Positions 25,705-33,342 of a stretch of DNA of 35,543 nt are shown piece by piece. Origin of the DNA: Saprospiraceae bacterium UBA7328 (GTDB taxonomy: Bacteria > Bacteroidota > Bacteroidia > Chitinophagales > Saprospiraceae); the NCBI GenBank assembly GCA_002471345.1, contig DKPS01000173.1, forward strand, positions 1 to 35,543, in the 5' to 3' direction. The position numbers were made by a program, and so were the translations under genes. How positions within the stretch are numbered: the first letter of the stretch is position 1; each line of letters begins with the position of its first letter. The notes beneath the pieces were generated by a model. The model made no database searches. It was not told the origin of the DNA and saw only the letters and a list, made by a program, of their open reading frames with translations.

Positions 25705-26427
25705 TTATTCTAGGACCAGCCCCAAAGACTTAATTACTTCGGCCCTATTCAGCTTACTAATAGGAATCATTTGCCCATTTAGATCTATGGTATTCTCTTT
25801 CAAATTTAATTTTTTGATTTTCTTTTTATTGATGATGTAAGATCTGTGGGTTTGGAGAAAGAAATTTTTAGGTATTTTATCTGCTAGCTGAACCAACGAA
25901 ATTCTAACAATAAATTTTTTGTTGGCCTTATGAACATTACAATAATGACCATCGGCAGATAAATAATAAATCTCATCAAATCCAACTTTTGTGAGAGTTC
26001 CACTCTGTTTGATATAGAAATGATCACTTCCAATATTTGAAATATCGTTGTCTTTTGGTTCTGATTTAGGCTTTTTTACAGCTAAGTCTATAGCTCTCTC
26101 TAGTTGTAATTGGTCAAAGGGTTTAACTATAAAATTAGTAGCTCCTACTCTTTGGGCTCTTTTAAAAGTTAGGTCATCACGCAATGAGGTGATAAAAATG
26201 ATTGGTATTTCTTGATCTTTATTAATAAGACTAGCTAACTCTATTCCATCATATTCTCCATTTATGTGAACATCCATTAGAATTAGATCCGGTTCATCGT
26301 GGTCTAAGACATTGATTACTTTATCGCTGCTATCGCAGACTCCAATAAGTTGGTGACCAATTCTATCAACTAAAATTTCCACCTGATTCGCATAAAGCTC
26401 TTCATCTTCTACCAGCAAAATTTTCAT
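25705..26427 (-). CDS. LytTR-family response regulator
   Basis: A 240-aa protein. Receiver domain 1-120: KILLVEDEELYANQVEILVD with the acidic pair, the phosphoacceptor Asp in DLILMDVHINGEYDGIELA, IPIIFITSLRD (Thr/Ser switch) and FIVKPFDQLQLERAI (Lys). The C-terminal LytTR DNA-binding domain (~145-240) has DEIYYLSADGHYCNVH, FIVRISLVQLADKIPKNFF, LQTHRSYIINKKKIKKL and MIPISKLNRAEVIKSLG. ATG 26427 starts right at MKILLVEDEE; the frame to 26481 adds 18 residues without receiver character. No histidine kinase is in the window, so its partner is elsewhere. It is divergent from the frameshifted gene at 26507 and sits between acyl-CoA dehydrogenase genes, which makes local control of them possible but unproven. 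Confidence 0.9.
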   Translation of the reverse strand: MKILLVEDEELYANQVEILVDRIGHQLIGVCDSSDKVINVLDHDEPDLILMDVHINGEYDGIELASLINKDQEIPIIFITSLRDDLTFKRAQRVGATNFIVKPFDQLQLERAIDLAVKKPKSEPKDNDISNIGSDHFYIKQSGTLTKVGFDEIYYLSADGHYCNVHKANKKFIVRISLVQLADKIPKNFFLQTHRSYIINKKKIKKLNLKENTIDLNGQMIPISKLNRAEVIKSLGLVLE

Positions 26428-26506
26428 TGATTCTTTGGGATTTAATCTGAGCTGCCTTAGGTAATTTTGTAATAAATGCAATGACTTGTCTAATACAATA
26501 AGCGAA

Positions 26507-26883
26507 ATGCAATTTTTAATTAACCAACTTCAACTCGCTGTACAAAATATCGACCCTACTTTCAAGGCCAACTTATTTGTGCTTGATGACAATCAAAATT
26601 TAGCTTTTCAAAATGACCACACACGTTCAAATTCACTGCTTTCAGCGGTTGAATCTAATACTACAATGGACCATCATCTATCTGCGACCACAGAAAAAAG
26701 AGAAACGATTCATTCAAAACCATATTTTCAAAATTAGAAGATCAAGATTTCGATTTTAGCTACTTCCCACAACTAGAAAAAATGCTAAAAGACCCAACAA
26801 TTGAAAATATTAAGCAAGCAGAAAACCACTATGTCAAAGCATTGTCCAGAATAAAAGACATTCTACCATCTGATTCTAATTAA
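26507..26883 (+). pseudogene. Small unknown gene with a -1 frame change at an A6 run (about 125 codons)
   Basis: From ATG 26507 the frame reads MQFLINQLQLAVQNIDPTF, ANLFVLDDNQNLAFQND, then stops at 26735-26737. The -1 frame from the run of six A at 26694-26699 continues plausibly: RNDSFKTIFSKLEDQDFDFS, YFPQLEKMLKDPTIENI, KQAENHYVKALSRIKDILP, stopping at 26881-26883, 24 bp before the HTH gene. No start codon serves the second half alone before an internal Met. It is therefore a gene with a one-base insertion or deletion, a sequencing error at the homopolymer, or a gene read by -1 slippage on AAA codons. The family is not recognised; the first half hints at a short PAS-like sensor. Confidence 0.6.
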
Positions 26884-26907
26884 ACTCTAAATCAAAGAAA
26901 TCAATCC

Positions 26908-27105
26908 ATGAAAATCACTAAAAGAGAAAGAGAAGTTCTGCACTTGGTTGCTTATGAATATTCCTCCAAAGAAATAGCTCAACAGCTTTTCTTAAGTAGT
27001 GAGACGATAAATACTCATCGAAAAAACATCATGATAAAAATGGGGGTAAAAAATTCAGTCGGCATGGTAAGAGTTGCTTTTGAAAAACAATTCTTAAATC
27101 CTTGA
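26908..27105 (+). CDS. LuxR/GerE-type helix-turn-helix-only protein
   Basis: A 65-aa protein that is only a GerE DNA-binding domain: MKITKREREVLHLVAYEYSS, KEIAQQLFLSSETINTHRKN (scaffold and recognition helices), IMIKMGVKNSVGMVRVAFEK. All four helices are present, so it can fold alone. It lacks a receiver domain, so regulation must come through expression level or a partner, perhaps the upstream small protein (24-bp gap). It is convergent with the third dehydrogenase gene and shares a palindromic terminator with it. Stand-alone HTH proteins of this size occur in Bacteroidota; the target genes are unknown. Confidence 0.85.
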   Translation: MKITKREREVLHLVAYEYSSKEIAQQLFLSSETINTHRKNIMIKMGVKNSVGMVRVAFEKQFLNP

Positions 27106-27118
27106 AACCAATTAAAAC

Positions 27119-27151
27119 AGAAGGATTATAAACTAGGTTTATAATCCTTCT
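27119..27151. terminator. Bidirectional terminator, perfect 15-bp palindrome overlapping the end of a CDS
   Basis: Arms AGAAGGATTATAAAC and GTTTATAATCCTTCT with the 3-base loop TAG. On the minus strand CTGTTTTAAT follows; on the plus strand CTTATC. The arms contain the stop and last codons (KDYKPSL) of the dehydrogenase ending at 27126, so coding sequence is used as terminator stem between convergent genes. Confidence 0.65.
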
Positions 27152-28298
27152 TATCTATGATCATCTTAGCAAGTATTTCCTTCAAAATCTCCGATGTGCC
27201 ACCGCCAATAGGACCAAGGCGACTATCTCGAAGCATTCTAGCTAAGGGGTATTCTTCCATATAACCATAACCTCCTAACATCTGAAGACATTCATACATG
27301 ACCTTATCAGCGACTTTTGTAGCCTGAAGTTTGGACATGCTTGCTTCTTTGACTACATATTCATTTTTATTGAGTCGATCAGCAATATGATAGTTAAATG
27401 TCTTTATTATTTCTATTTCTGTGCATAGCTCTACCATCCTGTGCCTTAGAGCTTGAAATTTATTCAACTCTTTTCCAAAAGCTGTTCTTTCAGACATGTA
27501 TTGCCGAGTATATTCCAATGCGTATTCAGCTCTTGCGTGAGCATTTATACCCATGATGAGACGTTCCGTAGCAAGGTGCTGCATGAGGTAAGCAAACCCA
27601 CTATTCTCTGCTCCCATCAAATTTTCTTTAGGGATCCTTACACCATCAAAAGAGATTTCTGCTGTATCCGAAGCTTTCCATCCGAGCTTGTCCAGTTTAC
27701 TTGCACTCAATCCTGGAGTCTCTCTATCAACAAGGAAAATACTTATTCCTTTTGCTTTTGCATCTGGATTAGTTTTAGCAGACACTACTAGGTAGTCACT
27801 GTATGCTCCATTGGTAATGAATGTTTTAGAACCATTGAGTACCCATTCGTTACCTTCAAGAGTAGCAATAGTCCTCATTCCTGCTACATCTGATCCTGCA
27901 AATGGTTCAGTGATGCAAAGGCATCCTACTTTATCACCCGAAATACTGGGAGCTAAATAGTCTCTTTTAATTCGTTCATCTCCTTCTGCATTAAGATGTT
28001 GCATTGCTAAAAAAGCATGAGCCCACATAGCCGCTGCAAATCCTCCAGAATTGACTTTTTGTAGTTCTTCAAGCCATATGATGGTATAGAAAAAGTCTAA
28101 ATCAAGGCCCCCGTATTTCTCTGAGTAATTCAATCCGAAGTAACCCATATCTCCAAACTTCTTAAAGATAGACTTGTCTATATGGCTGGTCTTTTCCCAT
28201 TGATCGATGTGAGGAGCTACTTCTACTTTTAAGAAATCTCTAAATCCCTCTCTAAATAAATTATGCTCTTCTGTGAAGTATTGATGCATTGTTTTCAA
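27126..28298 (-). CDS. Acyl-CoA dehydrogenase (copy 3)
   Basis: A 390-aa protein that starts QYFTEEHNLFREGFRDFLKV. FAD and substrate motifs: CLCITEPFAGSDVAGMRT, WVLNGSKTFITNGAYSDYLV, LDKLGWKASDTAEISFDGV, YMSERTAFGKELNKFQALRH, and CLQMLGGYGYMEEYPLARML. The helix-G Glu is in LATERLIMG (~244), with IGGGTSEI at the other position, as in copies 1 and 2. It is clearly paralogous to them but more distant and has no SCP2 tail. It is the last gene of the long catabolic operon from the right, 7 bp after the HSDL2-like SDR. Three related ACADs may take successive shortened or branched intermediates; this is inference. Confidence 0.93.
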   Translation of the reverse strand: MKTMHQYFTEEHNLFREGFRDFLKVEVAPHIDQWEKTSHIDKSIFKKFGDMGYFGLNYSEKYGGLDLDFFYTIIWLEELQKVNSGGFAAAMWAHAFLAMQHLNAEGDERIKRDYLAPSISGDKVGCLCITEPFAGSDVAGMRTIATLEGNEWVLNGSKTFITNGAYSDYLVVSAKTNPDAKAKGISIFLVDRETPGLSASKLDKLGWKASDTAEISFDGVRIPKENLMGAENSGFAYLMQHLATERLIMGINAHARAEYALEYTRQYMSERTAFGKELNKFQALRHRMVELCTEIEIIKTFNYHIADRLNKNEYVVKEASMSKLQATKVADKVMYECLQMLGGYGYMEEYPLARMLRDSRLGPIGGGTSEILKEILAKMIIDKKDYKPSL

Positions 28299-28305
28299 TT
28301 ACTCA

Positions 28306-29112
28306 CTAAAGGAACAAATCTTTGATCAAATGTTTCGAAGGATTAACAGAATAATGTTCAAAATTTGATATTCCCTCTTCACGCAGTACATCTTCATCGA
28401 TAAAAAAGTTGCCCGTACACTTTTTACAATCTCTATGCAGAATAGCATAAGCAGCATCCGCCATTATTGATGGCCATCTACTCTGTTCCATCATGGCATC
28501 TCCTCCTAAAGCATATTTTATTGCTGCTGTTGCGATAGTTGTGGCCGGCCAAAGTGCATTAGCTGCGATTCCATCATCTTTGAGTTGCTCTGCTTGACCA
28601 AGAATACTCATACTCATTCCATACTTACTCATGGTATAAGCGAGGTGAGCTCCAAACCACTTGGGATCCATGTTCAGCGGAGGGGACAAAGTTAGAATAT
28701 GAGGATTATTCCCTTTTTTGAGATGTGGAATACAATACTTACCAACCATAAATGTGCCTCTTACATTCACGGCATGCATAAGGTCATATCGTTTCATTGA
28801 TGTGTTCTCAATCTGGGTAAGGCTTATCGCACTCGCATTATTTACCAAGATATCAATACCTCCAAATCTGATACAAGCTTGATCCACAGCATCAGCGACA
28901 TTCTGCTCATCTCTGATATCTACTCTGATAGGAAGTGCAGTTCCTCCAGCTTTTTTTATCTCTTCTGCAGTGGTATGAATTGTACCTTCTAACTTAGGGT
29001 GTTTTTCTACTGTTTTGGCAGCAATTACAATATTGTATCCTTCCTTAGCTAATCTCAAGGCAATCGCCTTTCCTATTCCTCTACTTCCTCCTGTGATGAA
29101 TGCTGTTTTCAT
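28306..29112 (-). CDS. HSDL2/AtuB-like short-chain dehydrogenase
   Basis: A 268-aa SDR. Cofactor motif FITGGSRGIGKAIALRLA (5-22), structural VDIRDEQNV, DILVNNASAISLTQIENTS, active-site Ser in HILTLSPPLNMDPKWFG, and catalytic YTMSKYGMSMSIL (YxxxK). The SPPLNM...WF...H.AYTMSKYGMS block is the mark of the HSDL2 group; bacterial members include proteins annotated as citronellol/citronellal dehydrogenase (AtuB type, from memory). Eukaryotic HSDL2 carries a C-terminal SCP2 domain; here the protein ends without one, while an SCP2 domain is found on the ACAD at 24040. Probable role: oxidation or reduction of an alcohol or aldehyde, or a 3-hydroxyacyl step, of a branched lipid. 13-bp gap to the upstream SDR; operon member. 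Confidence 0.9.
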   Translation of the reverse strand: MKTAFITGGSRGIGKAIALRLAKEGYNIVIAAKTVEKHPKLEGTIHTTAEEIKKAGGTALPIRVDIRDEQNVADAVDQACIRFGGIDILVNNASAISLTQIENTSMKRYDLMHAVNVRGTFMVGKYCIPHLKKGNNPHILTLSPPLNMDPKWFGAHLAYTMSKYGMSMSILGQAEQLKDDGIAANALWPATTIATAAIKYALGGDAMMEQSRWPSIMADAAYAILHRDCKKCTGNFFIDEDVLREEGISNFEHYSVNPSKHLIKDLFL

Positions 29113-29125
29113 TTTTCTTTATTTT

Positions 29126-29911
29126 TCATATTTCGGATGTCTCATCAGCAGTAAGTTTCATTTTAATGCTGAAAGGAATAAATCCATATATTTTATACAA
29201 CCACCTCATTTTCCATCCTGATATCTGAAAAGATTTTCCTTTTTCAAATGCGCTCCAAGTATCAGCCACAACTTCTTTTAAAGATGTTGCTGCCAAGCCT
29301 TCAAAAGTTTTGACCCTTTCCATCTTAGCTTCTTTTTTAAAATTAGTATCGACAACGGCTGCGGGACAAATGGTAATTACCTTCACTTTTGAATTAATCA
29401 TTTTCAATTCTTCATTCAGTCCTCTTGAAAAATGTTTAACAAATGCCTTTGTTGAAGAATAAGTTAGCATTCTTGGCACCGTTTCAAATGAACTATTGGA
29501 CGAGATATTGATAATTGTACCAGTATCTTTTTTCATCATATCACCCATAAAGTATCGAGTAAGGAGATATAATGCCTTTACATTTACTTGGATCATGGAT
29601 ACTTCTTTCTCTATAGAACAGTCTTTTATGAATCCATATGTTCCAAATCCTGCATTATTGATTAATACATCTATTGGGGCAATATTATTGGCCCACTCAT
29701 GTACCTCTTTACATGAACCTTCTTTTGATAAATCTTTTGTTAAGGTGCGAATCTCAAGATCTGGATAATCGGCCATTATTTGTTTTTTCGCTATTGCCAA
29801 CTCTTCCTTTGGTTTTGAAACCCAAAGTATCCTGTACCCTTCTGATGCAAATTTCTCTGAAAGACCGTAGCCTATTCCACTGGAGCCTCCTGTAATTAAA
29901 GCTGTGTTCAT
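29126..29911 (-). CDS. Short-chain dehydrogenase (classical SDR, DltE/YqjQ-like)
   Basis: A 261-aa SDR: NTALITGGSSGIGYGLSEKF, DVLINNAGFGTYGFIKDCS, active-site Ser in GTIINISSNSSFETVPRML, and TYSSTKAFVKHFSRGLNEEL (YxxxK). The C-terminal part WKMRWLYKIYGFIPFSIKMK is partly hydrophobic, as in membrane-associated SDRs acting on lipids. The group is usually NADPH-linked; the substrate is unknown. I chose ATG 29911 over the in-frame GTG at 29917 because it overlaps the ligase stop as ATGA, implying translational coupling. It is placed between the acyl-CoA ligase and the HSDL2-like SDR in the operon. Confidence 0.88.
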   Translation of the reverse strand: MNTALITGGSSGIGYGLSEKFASEGYRILWVSKPKEELAIAKKQIMADYPDLEIRTLTKDLSKEGSCKEVHEWANNIAPIDVLINNAGFGTYGFIKDCSIEKEVSMIQVNVKALYLLTRYFMGDMMKKDTGTIINISSNSSFETVPRMLTYSSTKAFVKHFSRGLNEELKMINSKVKVITICPAAVVDTNFKKEAKMERVKTFEGLAATSLKEVVADTWSAFEKGKSFQISGWKMRWLYKIYGFIPFSIKMKLTADETSEI

Positions 29912-31584
29912 ACCCACATCACATCTTCTTCATCTTCATGCCATTTGTGATATTCATTCAGATAGCATTCATCTAGTTTTCCTCTTTTCACTTTAAGTGT
30001 AGGTGTTATCATTTCATTTTCGATTGACCAAGTATTTTGATCTATTACAACTGTTGATATTCTAGTATATGAATCAAGAGTGGCATTGAGAGCTTTCATA
30101 TCATTTCTAAATGATTCTTCAACATTCTTCTTATCTGCAGCCTGCCCTATTTCAGATAGATTTACCAATGCCATAGGTTGAGGCATACCCAATCCTACCA
30201 CACAACATTGTTCGATATAATCATTTTTGGCTAATACTGTTTCTAGAGGGTTTGGTGTAATAAATTCTCCTTTTGCAGTCTTAAATGCATCTTTCACTCT
30301 TCCTATTACTCTGACATATCCTCTTTCATCCATTGTACCTTTATCTCCACTATGCATCCAACCGTCTTTTAACACCTCAGCGGTCTTCTTCGGATCCTTA
30401 TAATAACCTGTCATGATATAAGGGGTCTTCATGAGTATCTCACCGGTTTGTTCATGGATTTTCACTTCTCCAAATGGAATAGCCCTTCCTACACTGTCTT
30501 GAGGAGCATCTAAGTCTACACCATTAGTCATAGATCCACAAACTTCAGTCATGCCATAAGCCTCCACTAAATGTATTCCCAATCTTTTATACCAATCCTT
30601 TAAAAATCCAGGCGTAATAGCTGCTCCTGTGGCCGCCACTTGTACATCTCTCAATCCTAAACCTGTTCTAATTTTCTTTTTTATTATTCCAGAAAGAATA
30701 GGAATTCTGAAAAATAGATCCAATTTTTTCTGAGGCATTTTAGCCAATACACCCAAGTAAAACTTGGTCCAAATACGCGGAACAGCAAAAATCATGGTTG
30801 GCTGAGTTTCCTGTATGTTTTTAGCAAAAGTATCTAAGCTTTCTGCAAAAGAAATAGACCCTCCAGTAGCTAAAGCAGGAACCTCCATTCCTAATCTTTC
30901 TCCTACATGATTAAGAGGTAAAAATGAAAAGAACCTAAATTCTTTCAGGTTATACATTCCTATAAAACTTGTCTTTTTCTCATTGGCCATTATTAATGTT
31001 GGAGTTCTATGAATGTGCATAACTCCTTTAGGTGTTCCTGTTGTACCAGAAGTAAACTTTATAGTCCATAAGTCATCCAGATCGGGTATATAATTTTCAG
31101 TTAGTGCCTCATGACTATTTATTATATCTTCCCATTTTTCACCCATATCTACAGTGGCGTTATCCGGATATTGAGGGAATCTTATCATCTTGACTCCATC
31201 AGCTATAGCCTCTCCTTTATCTCCCCAAGAATCTAGTTTACCTAGAAAAACAGCCTTGGAATCACTTATACTTAGAACCTCTTTGAGCTGATCTTTACTT
31301 AGACTTGCATATAGAGGTACAGATACTGCACCTATCATCATTATAGCCAGGTCAGACATAATCCAGTGATAGCAATTTTTAGAATAAATAGCTATGTGAT
31401 CATTTTTACCCAGACCAATACTTTGCATGTATGCCGCAACTTTTCGAGCCTCAATTCCAGCTTCTCTAAATGTCAATTCTATCCACTGATCACCTTTGGG
31501 TTGGCGCAGAAATATCTTATCAGGAGTAGTAGATTCTGAATGGTAAAAGTATTCTATAATTGATTTTAATTTTTCCTCTGCCAT
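29908..31584 (-). CDS. AMP-forming acyl-CoA ligase (long/branched-chain type, AtuH-like)
   Basis: A 558-aa member of the ANL superfamily. P-loop FTSGTTGTPKGVMHIH (~175-190), fatty-acid gate region FFSFLPLNHVGERLGMEVPA, A5 motif YGMTEVCGSMTNG, A7 motif DGWMHSGDKGTMDERGYVRV, hinge IGRVKDAFKTAKGEFITPNP. The C-terminal domain is short, and the usual A10 Lys sits in LKVKRGKLDECY. It activates a free acid to its CoA thioester with ATP, the entry step for the pathway encoded around it. Gene order next to a carboxylase alpha subunit, hydratase and SDRs recalls AtuH in the terpene cluster. The start is 2 bp after the SDR stop at 31587, so it is tightly coupled. Confidence 0.93.
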   Translation of the reverse strand: MAEEKLKSIIEYFYHSESTTPDKIFLRQPKGDQWIELTFREAGIEARKVAAYMQSIGLGKNDHIAIYSKNCYHWIMSDLAIMMIGAVSVPLYASLSKDQLKEVLSISDSKAVFLGKLDSWGDKGEAIADGVKMIRFPQYPDNATVDMGEKWEDIINSHEALTENYIPDLDDLWTIKFTSGTTGTPKGVMHIHRTPTLIMANEKKTSFIGMYNLKEFRFFSFLPLNHVGERLGMEVPALATGGSISFAESLDTFAKNIQETQPTMIFAVPRIWTKFYLGVLAKMPQKKLDLFFRIPILSGIIKKKIRTGLGLRDVQVAATGAAITPGFLKDWYKRLGIHLVEAYGMTEVCGSMTNGVDLDAPQDSVGRAIPFGEVKIHEQTGEILMKTPYIMTGYYKDPKKTAEVLKDGWMHSGDKGTMDERGYVRVIGRVKDAFKTAKGEFITPNPLETVLAKNDYIEQCCVVGLGMPQPMALVNLSEIGQAADKKNVEESFRNDMKALNATLDSYTRISTVVIDQNTWSIENEMITPTLKVKRGKLDECYLNEYHKWHEDEEDVMWV

Positions 31585-31586
31585 GA

Positions 31587-32390
31587 TTACATCATTGATT
31601 TTAAAGTATTGTAAAGATCCATTCTATTCGCAGATAGATGTTCTAATCCGTCGACGTAGAGTGTAGTTCCACTAATATAAGAGGATAATGGACTTGCATA
31701 AAACATTACCGCATTTGATATGTCTTCTACTGTTCCAAATCTTCCCATAAGATTGGCTTTTTTACCTTCTTCGAATTGTTGTTGTATTTGTGGCGGGTAT
31801 TGTTCTAATCCTGACGACTCTATGGTTCCCGGAGCAATTGCATTGATTCTTACATTGCTTTCTGCCCATTCTTGAGCTAGTGTTTTCGTCAAGTTATCCA
31901 CAGCAGCACGAGCAGCTCCTGTATGCGCCATACCTGGAAATCCTCTATGCATATTTGCAATAATGTTCACGATAACTCCACCTTTCTGTTGTTTAAAAAA
32001 AGTCTTATACATGTGCTGTGACATGTAGAAAGTGCCATTTAGGTTGTTGTTTATCACTGCTGCCCAACCATTTTCACTTATCAATTCTGCAGGAGCAGGA
32101 AACTGACCTCCTGCATTATTCACCAATATGTCTAATCTTCCATAGACATCTTTAATTTTATTAGCAACTGCAGCAATGTCTTCTGTCTTTCTTATATCGC
32201 AAGGGTGACAATGACATTCACCTAATTCAGAAAGTTCATCATTTGCTTTAATCAACTTCTCTTCCTTTCGGCTGATGATAAAAACCTTACCACCTAACTC
32301 TAATATCTGTTTGGCTATGCCATAACCTATTCCACTCCTTCCCCCGGTGATCAAAGCTATTTTATCTTTGAATAAATCTTTATTGTACAT
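31587..32390 (-). CDS. SDR of the enoyl-CoA reductase type (PECR/AtuG-like)
   Basis: A 267-aa SDR: cofactor motif ALITGGRSGIGYGIAKQI, CDIRKTEDIAAV, DILVNNAGGQFPAPAELIS, GVIVNIIANMHRGFPGMAH followed by TGAARAAVDNLTKTLAQEW, and INAIAPGTIESSGLEQYP. The usual YxxxK Tyr is absent: the Lys of NLTK is kept but the position four before it is Val or Asp. That is also seen in peroxisomal trans-2-enoyl-CoA reductase and 2,4-dienoyl-CoA reductase relatives, which act on CoA esters. AtuG of Pseudomonas is of this general type by recall. Likely role: reduction or isomer handling of an unsaturated acyl-CoA. Directly upstream of the ligase (2-bp gap). Confidence 0.88.
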   Translation of the reverse strand: MYNKDLFKDKIALITGGRSGIGYGIAKQILELGGKVFIISRKEEKLIKANDELSELGECHCHPCDIRKTEDIAAVANKIKDVYGRLDILVNNAGGQFPAPAELISENGWAAVINNNLNGTFYMSQHMYKTFFKQQKGGVIVNIIANMHRGFPGMAHTGAARAAVDNLTKTLAQEWAESNVRINAIAPGTIESSGLEQYPPQIQQQFEEGKKANLMGRFGTVEDISNAVMFYASPLSSYISGTTLYVDGLEHLSANRMDLYNTLKSMM

Positions 32391-32490
32391 TTCTATTTCT
32401 CTTGTTTGATTTGATTAAAGTGATTTCAGAATAATCATTAGATAAAGTATCCTCCAAATTCACATCACATTCTCATCATCCCTTAAGTAA

Positions 32491-33309
32491 TTATTCTCCT
32501 GTCCAAATTGGTTTCCTTTTCTCCCTAAAAGCTTTTAGCCCTTCTCTTCCATCATTGGATGAAATTGTTTTAGTGAGCATATCAAAGAGATATTTATGTT
32601 CAGAAGCTGATGACTTAATATGATCATACGACTCGAGTCCCATTCTTATAGCCGAGGGGCTATTTTGCTTTAACTCTTCTATGATTTTTTCTACTCTTTC
32701 ATTAATCTCAGATCGAGGTACAGCTTCTGTCACCAAACCATACTCTTTCGCCTCATTCACAGGAAGGTTATATCCTCTTATGCACCAATCTACCACTTTT
32801 CGTTCTGGCATGACTTTAAGCAAAGCTGCCATTACTTGAAAAGGATACAATCCTCTTTTCACCTCAGGCAGTCCAAATTTTAAATCATCTTGAGCAACAA
32901 CTATATTACATCCTGCCAGAAAGAAAAACCCACCTGCATATACATCTCCTGTGATTTTAGCAATTGTAGGTTTATATACTTTATTAAAGAGCTCTCCGAT
33001 CAAAATTTCTCCATTAGGCAATGGAACTGAAGAATTATGCTCTTCTATTATTCCAGCCATTGCTTTCAAATCAGCTCCTGCACAAAATATATCTCCTTTC
33101 GCCCCAACCTCAATTATCCAAATATCTTTTTCAAAATGTGCGTAGTGAAGAGCAAAAGCTATTTCATTGACCATTTGAGGATGCAAAGCATTTTTCTTTC
33201 CTGCTCTATCTAAGGTCAGTTTGAGAACATGCTCTTCTTCTGAAACTTCTAAATATGCAAAAGTATGAGAGTGGATTTTTTTTGTCTGTTCTGGTGTGTA
33301 TAATTTCAT
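32491..33309 (-). CDS. Enoyl-CoA hydratase/isomerase family protein (AtuE/LiuC-like)
   Basis: A 272-aa crotonase-fold protein. First oxyanion-hole strand GDIFCAGADLKAMAG (~71-85), second GDVYAGGFFFLAGCNIVVA (~121), then FGLPEVKRGLYPFQVMAAL (~143). Of the two catalytic Glu of rat enoyl-CoA hydratase, the one in GGGCEL is replaced here by Phe (AGGFFF), while the one in FGxPE is kept. It may therefore be a hydratase using a single acid/base, or an isomerase or lyase. Placed between the carboxylase alpha subunit and the enoyl-CoA-reductase-like SDR, it fits hydration of a glutaconyl-type product, as AtuE (isohexenylglutaconyl-CoA) or LiuC (methylglutaconyl-CoA) do. The exact substrate is not readable. 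Confidence 0.9.
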   Translation of the reverse strand: MKLYTPEQTKKIHSHTFAYLEVSEEEHVLKLTLDRAGKKNALHPQMVNEIAFALHYAHFEKDIWIIEVGAKGDIFCAGADLKAMAGIIEEHNSSVPLPNGEILIGELFNKVYKPTIAKITGDVYAGGFFFLAGCNIVVAQDDLKFGLPEVKRGLYPFQVMAALLKVMPERKVVDWCIRGYNLPVNEAKEYGLVTEAVPRSEINERVEKIIEELKQNSPSAIRMGLESYDHIKSSASEHKYLFDMLTKTISSNDGREGLKAFREKRKPIWTGE

Positions 33310-33342
33310 GTTTTTAAAAGCTAAGGCACAAAGTCGCCAAGT

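Noticed and set aside
26694..26700. Canonical A AAA AAG programmed -1 slippery heptamer
   Set aside because: The seven bases are present, but the upstream frame reads them as AA-AAA-AG, not A-AAA-AAG, so the classic tandem slip does not apply. Only single-tRNA slippage or an indel remains, and no clear stimulatory hairpin follows.
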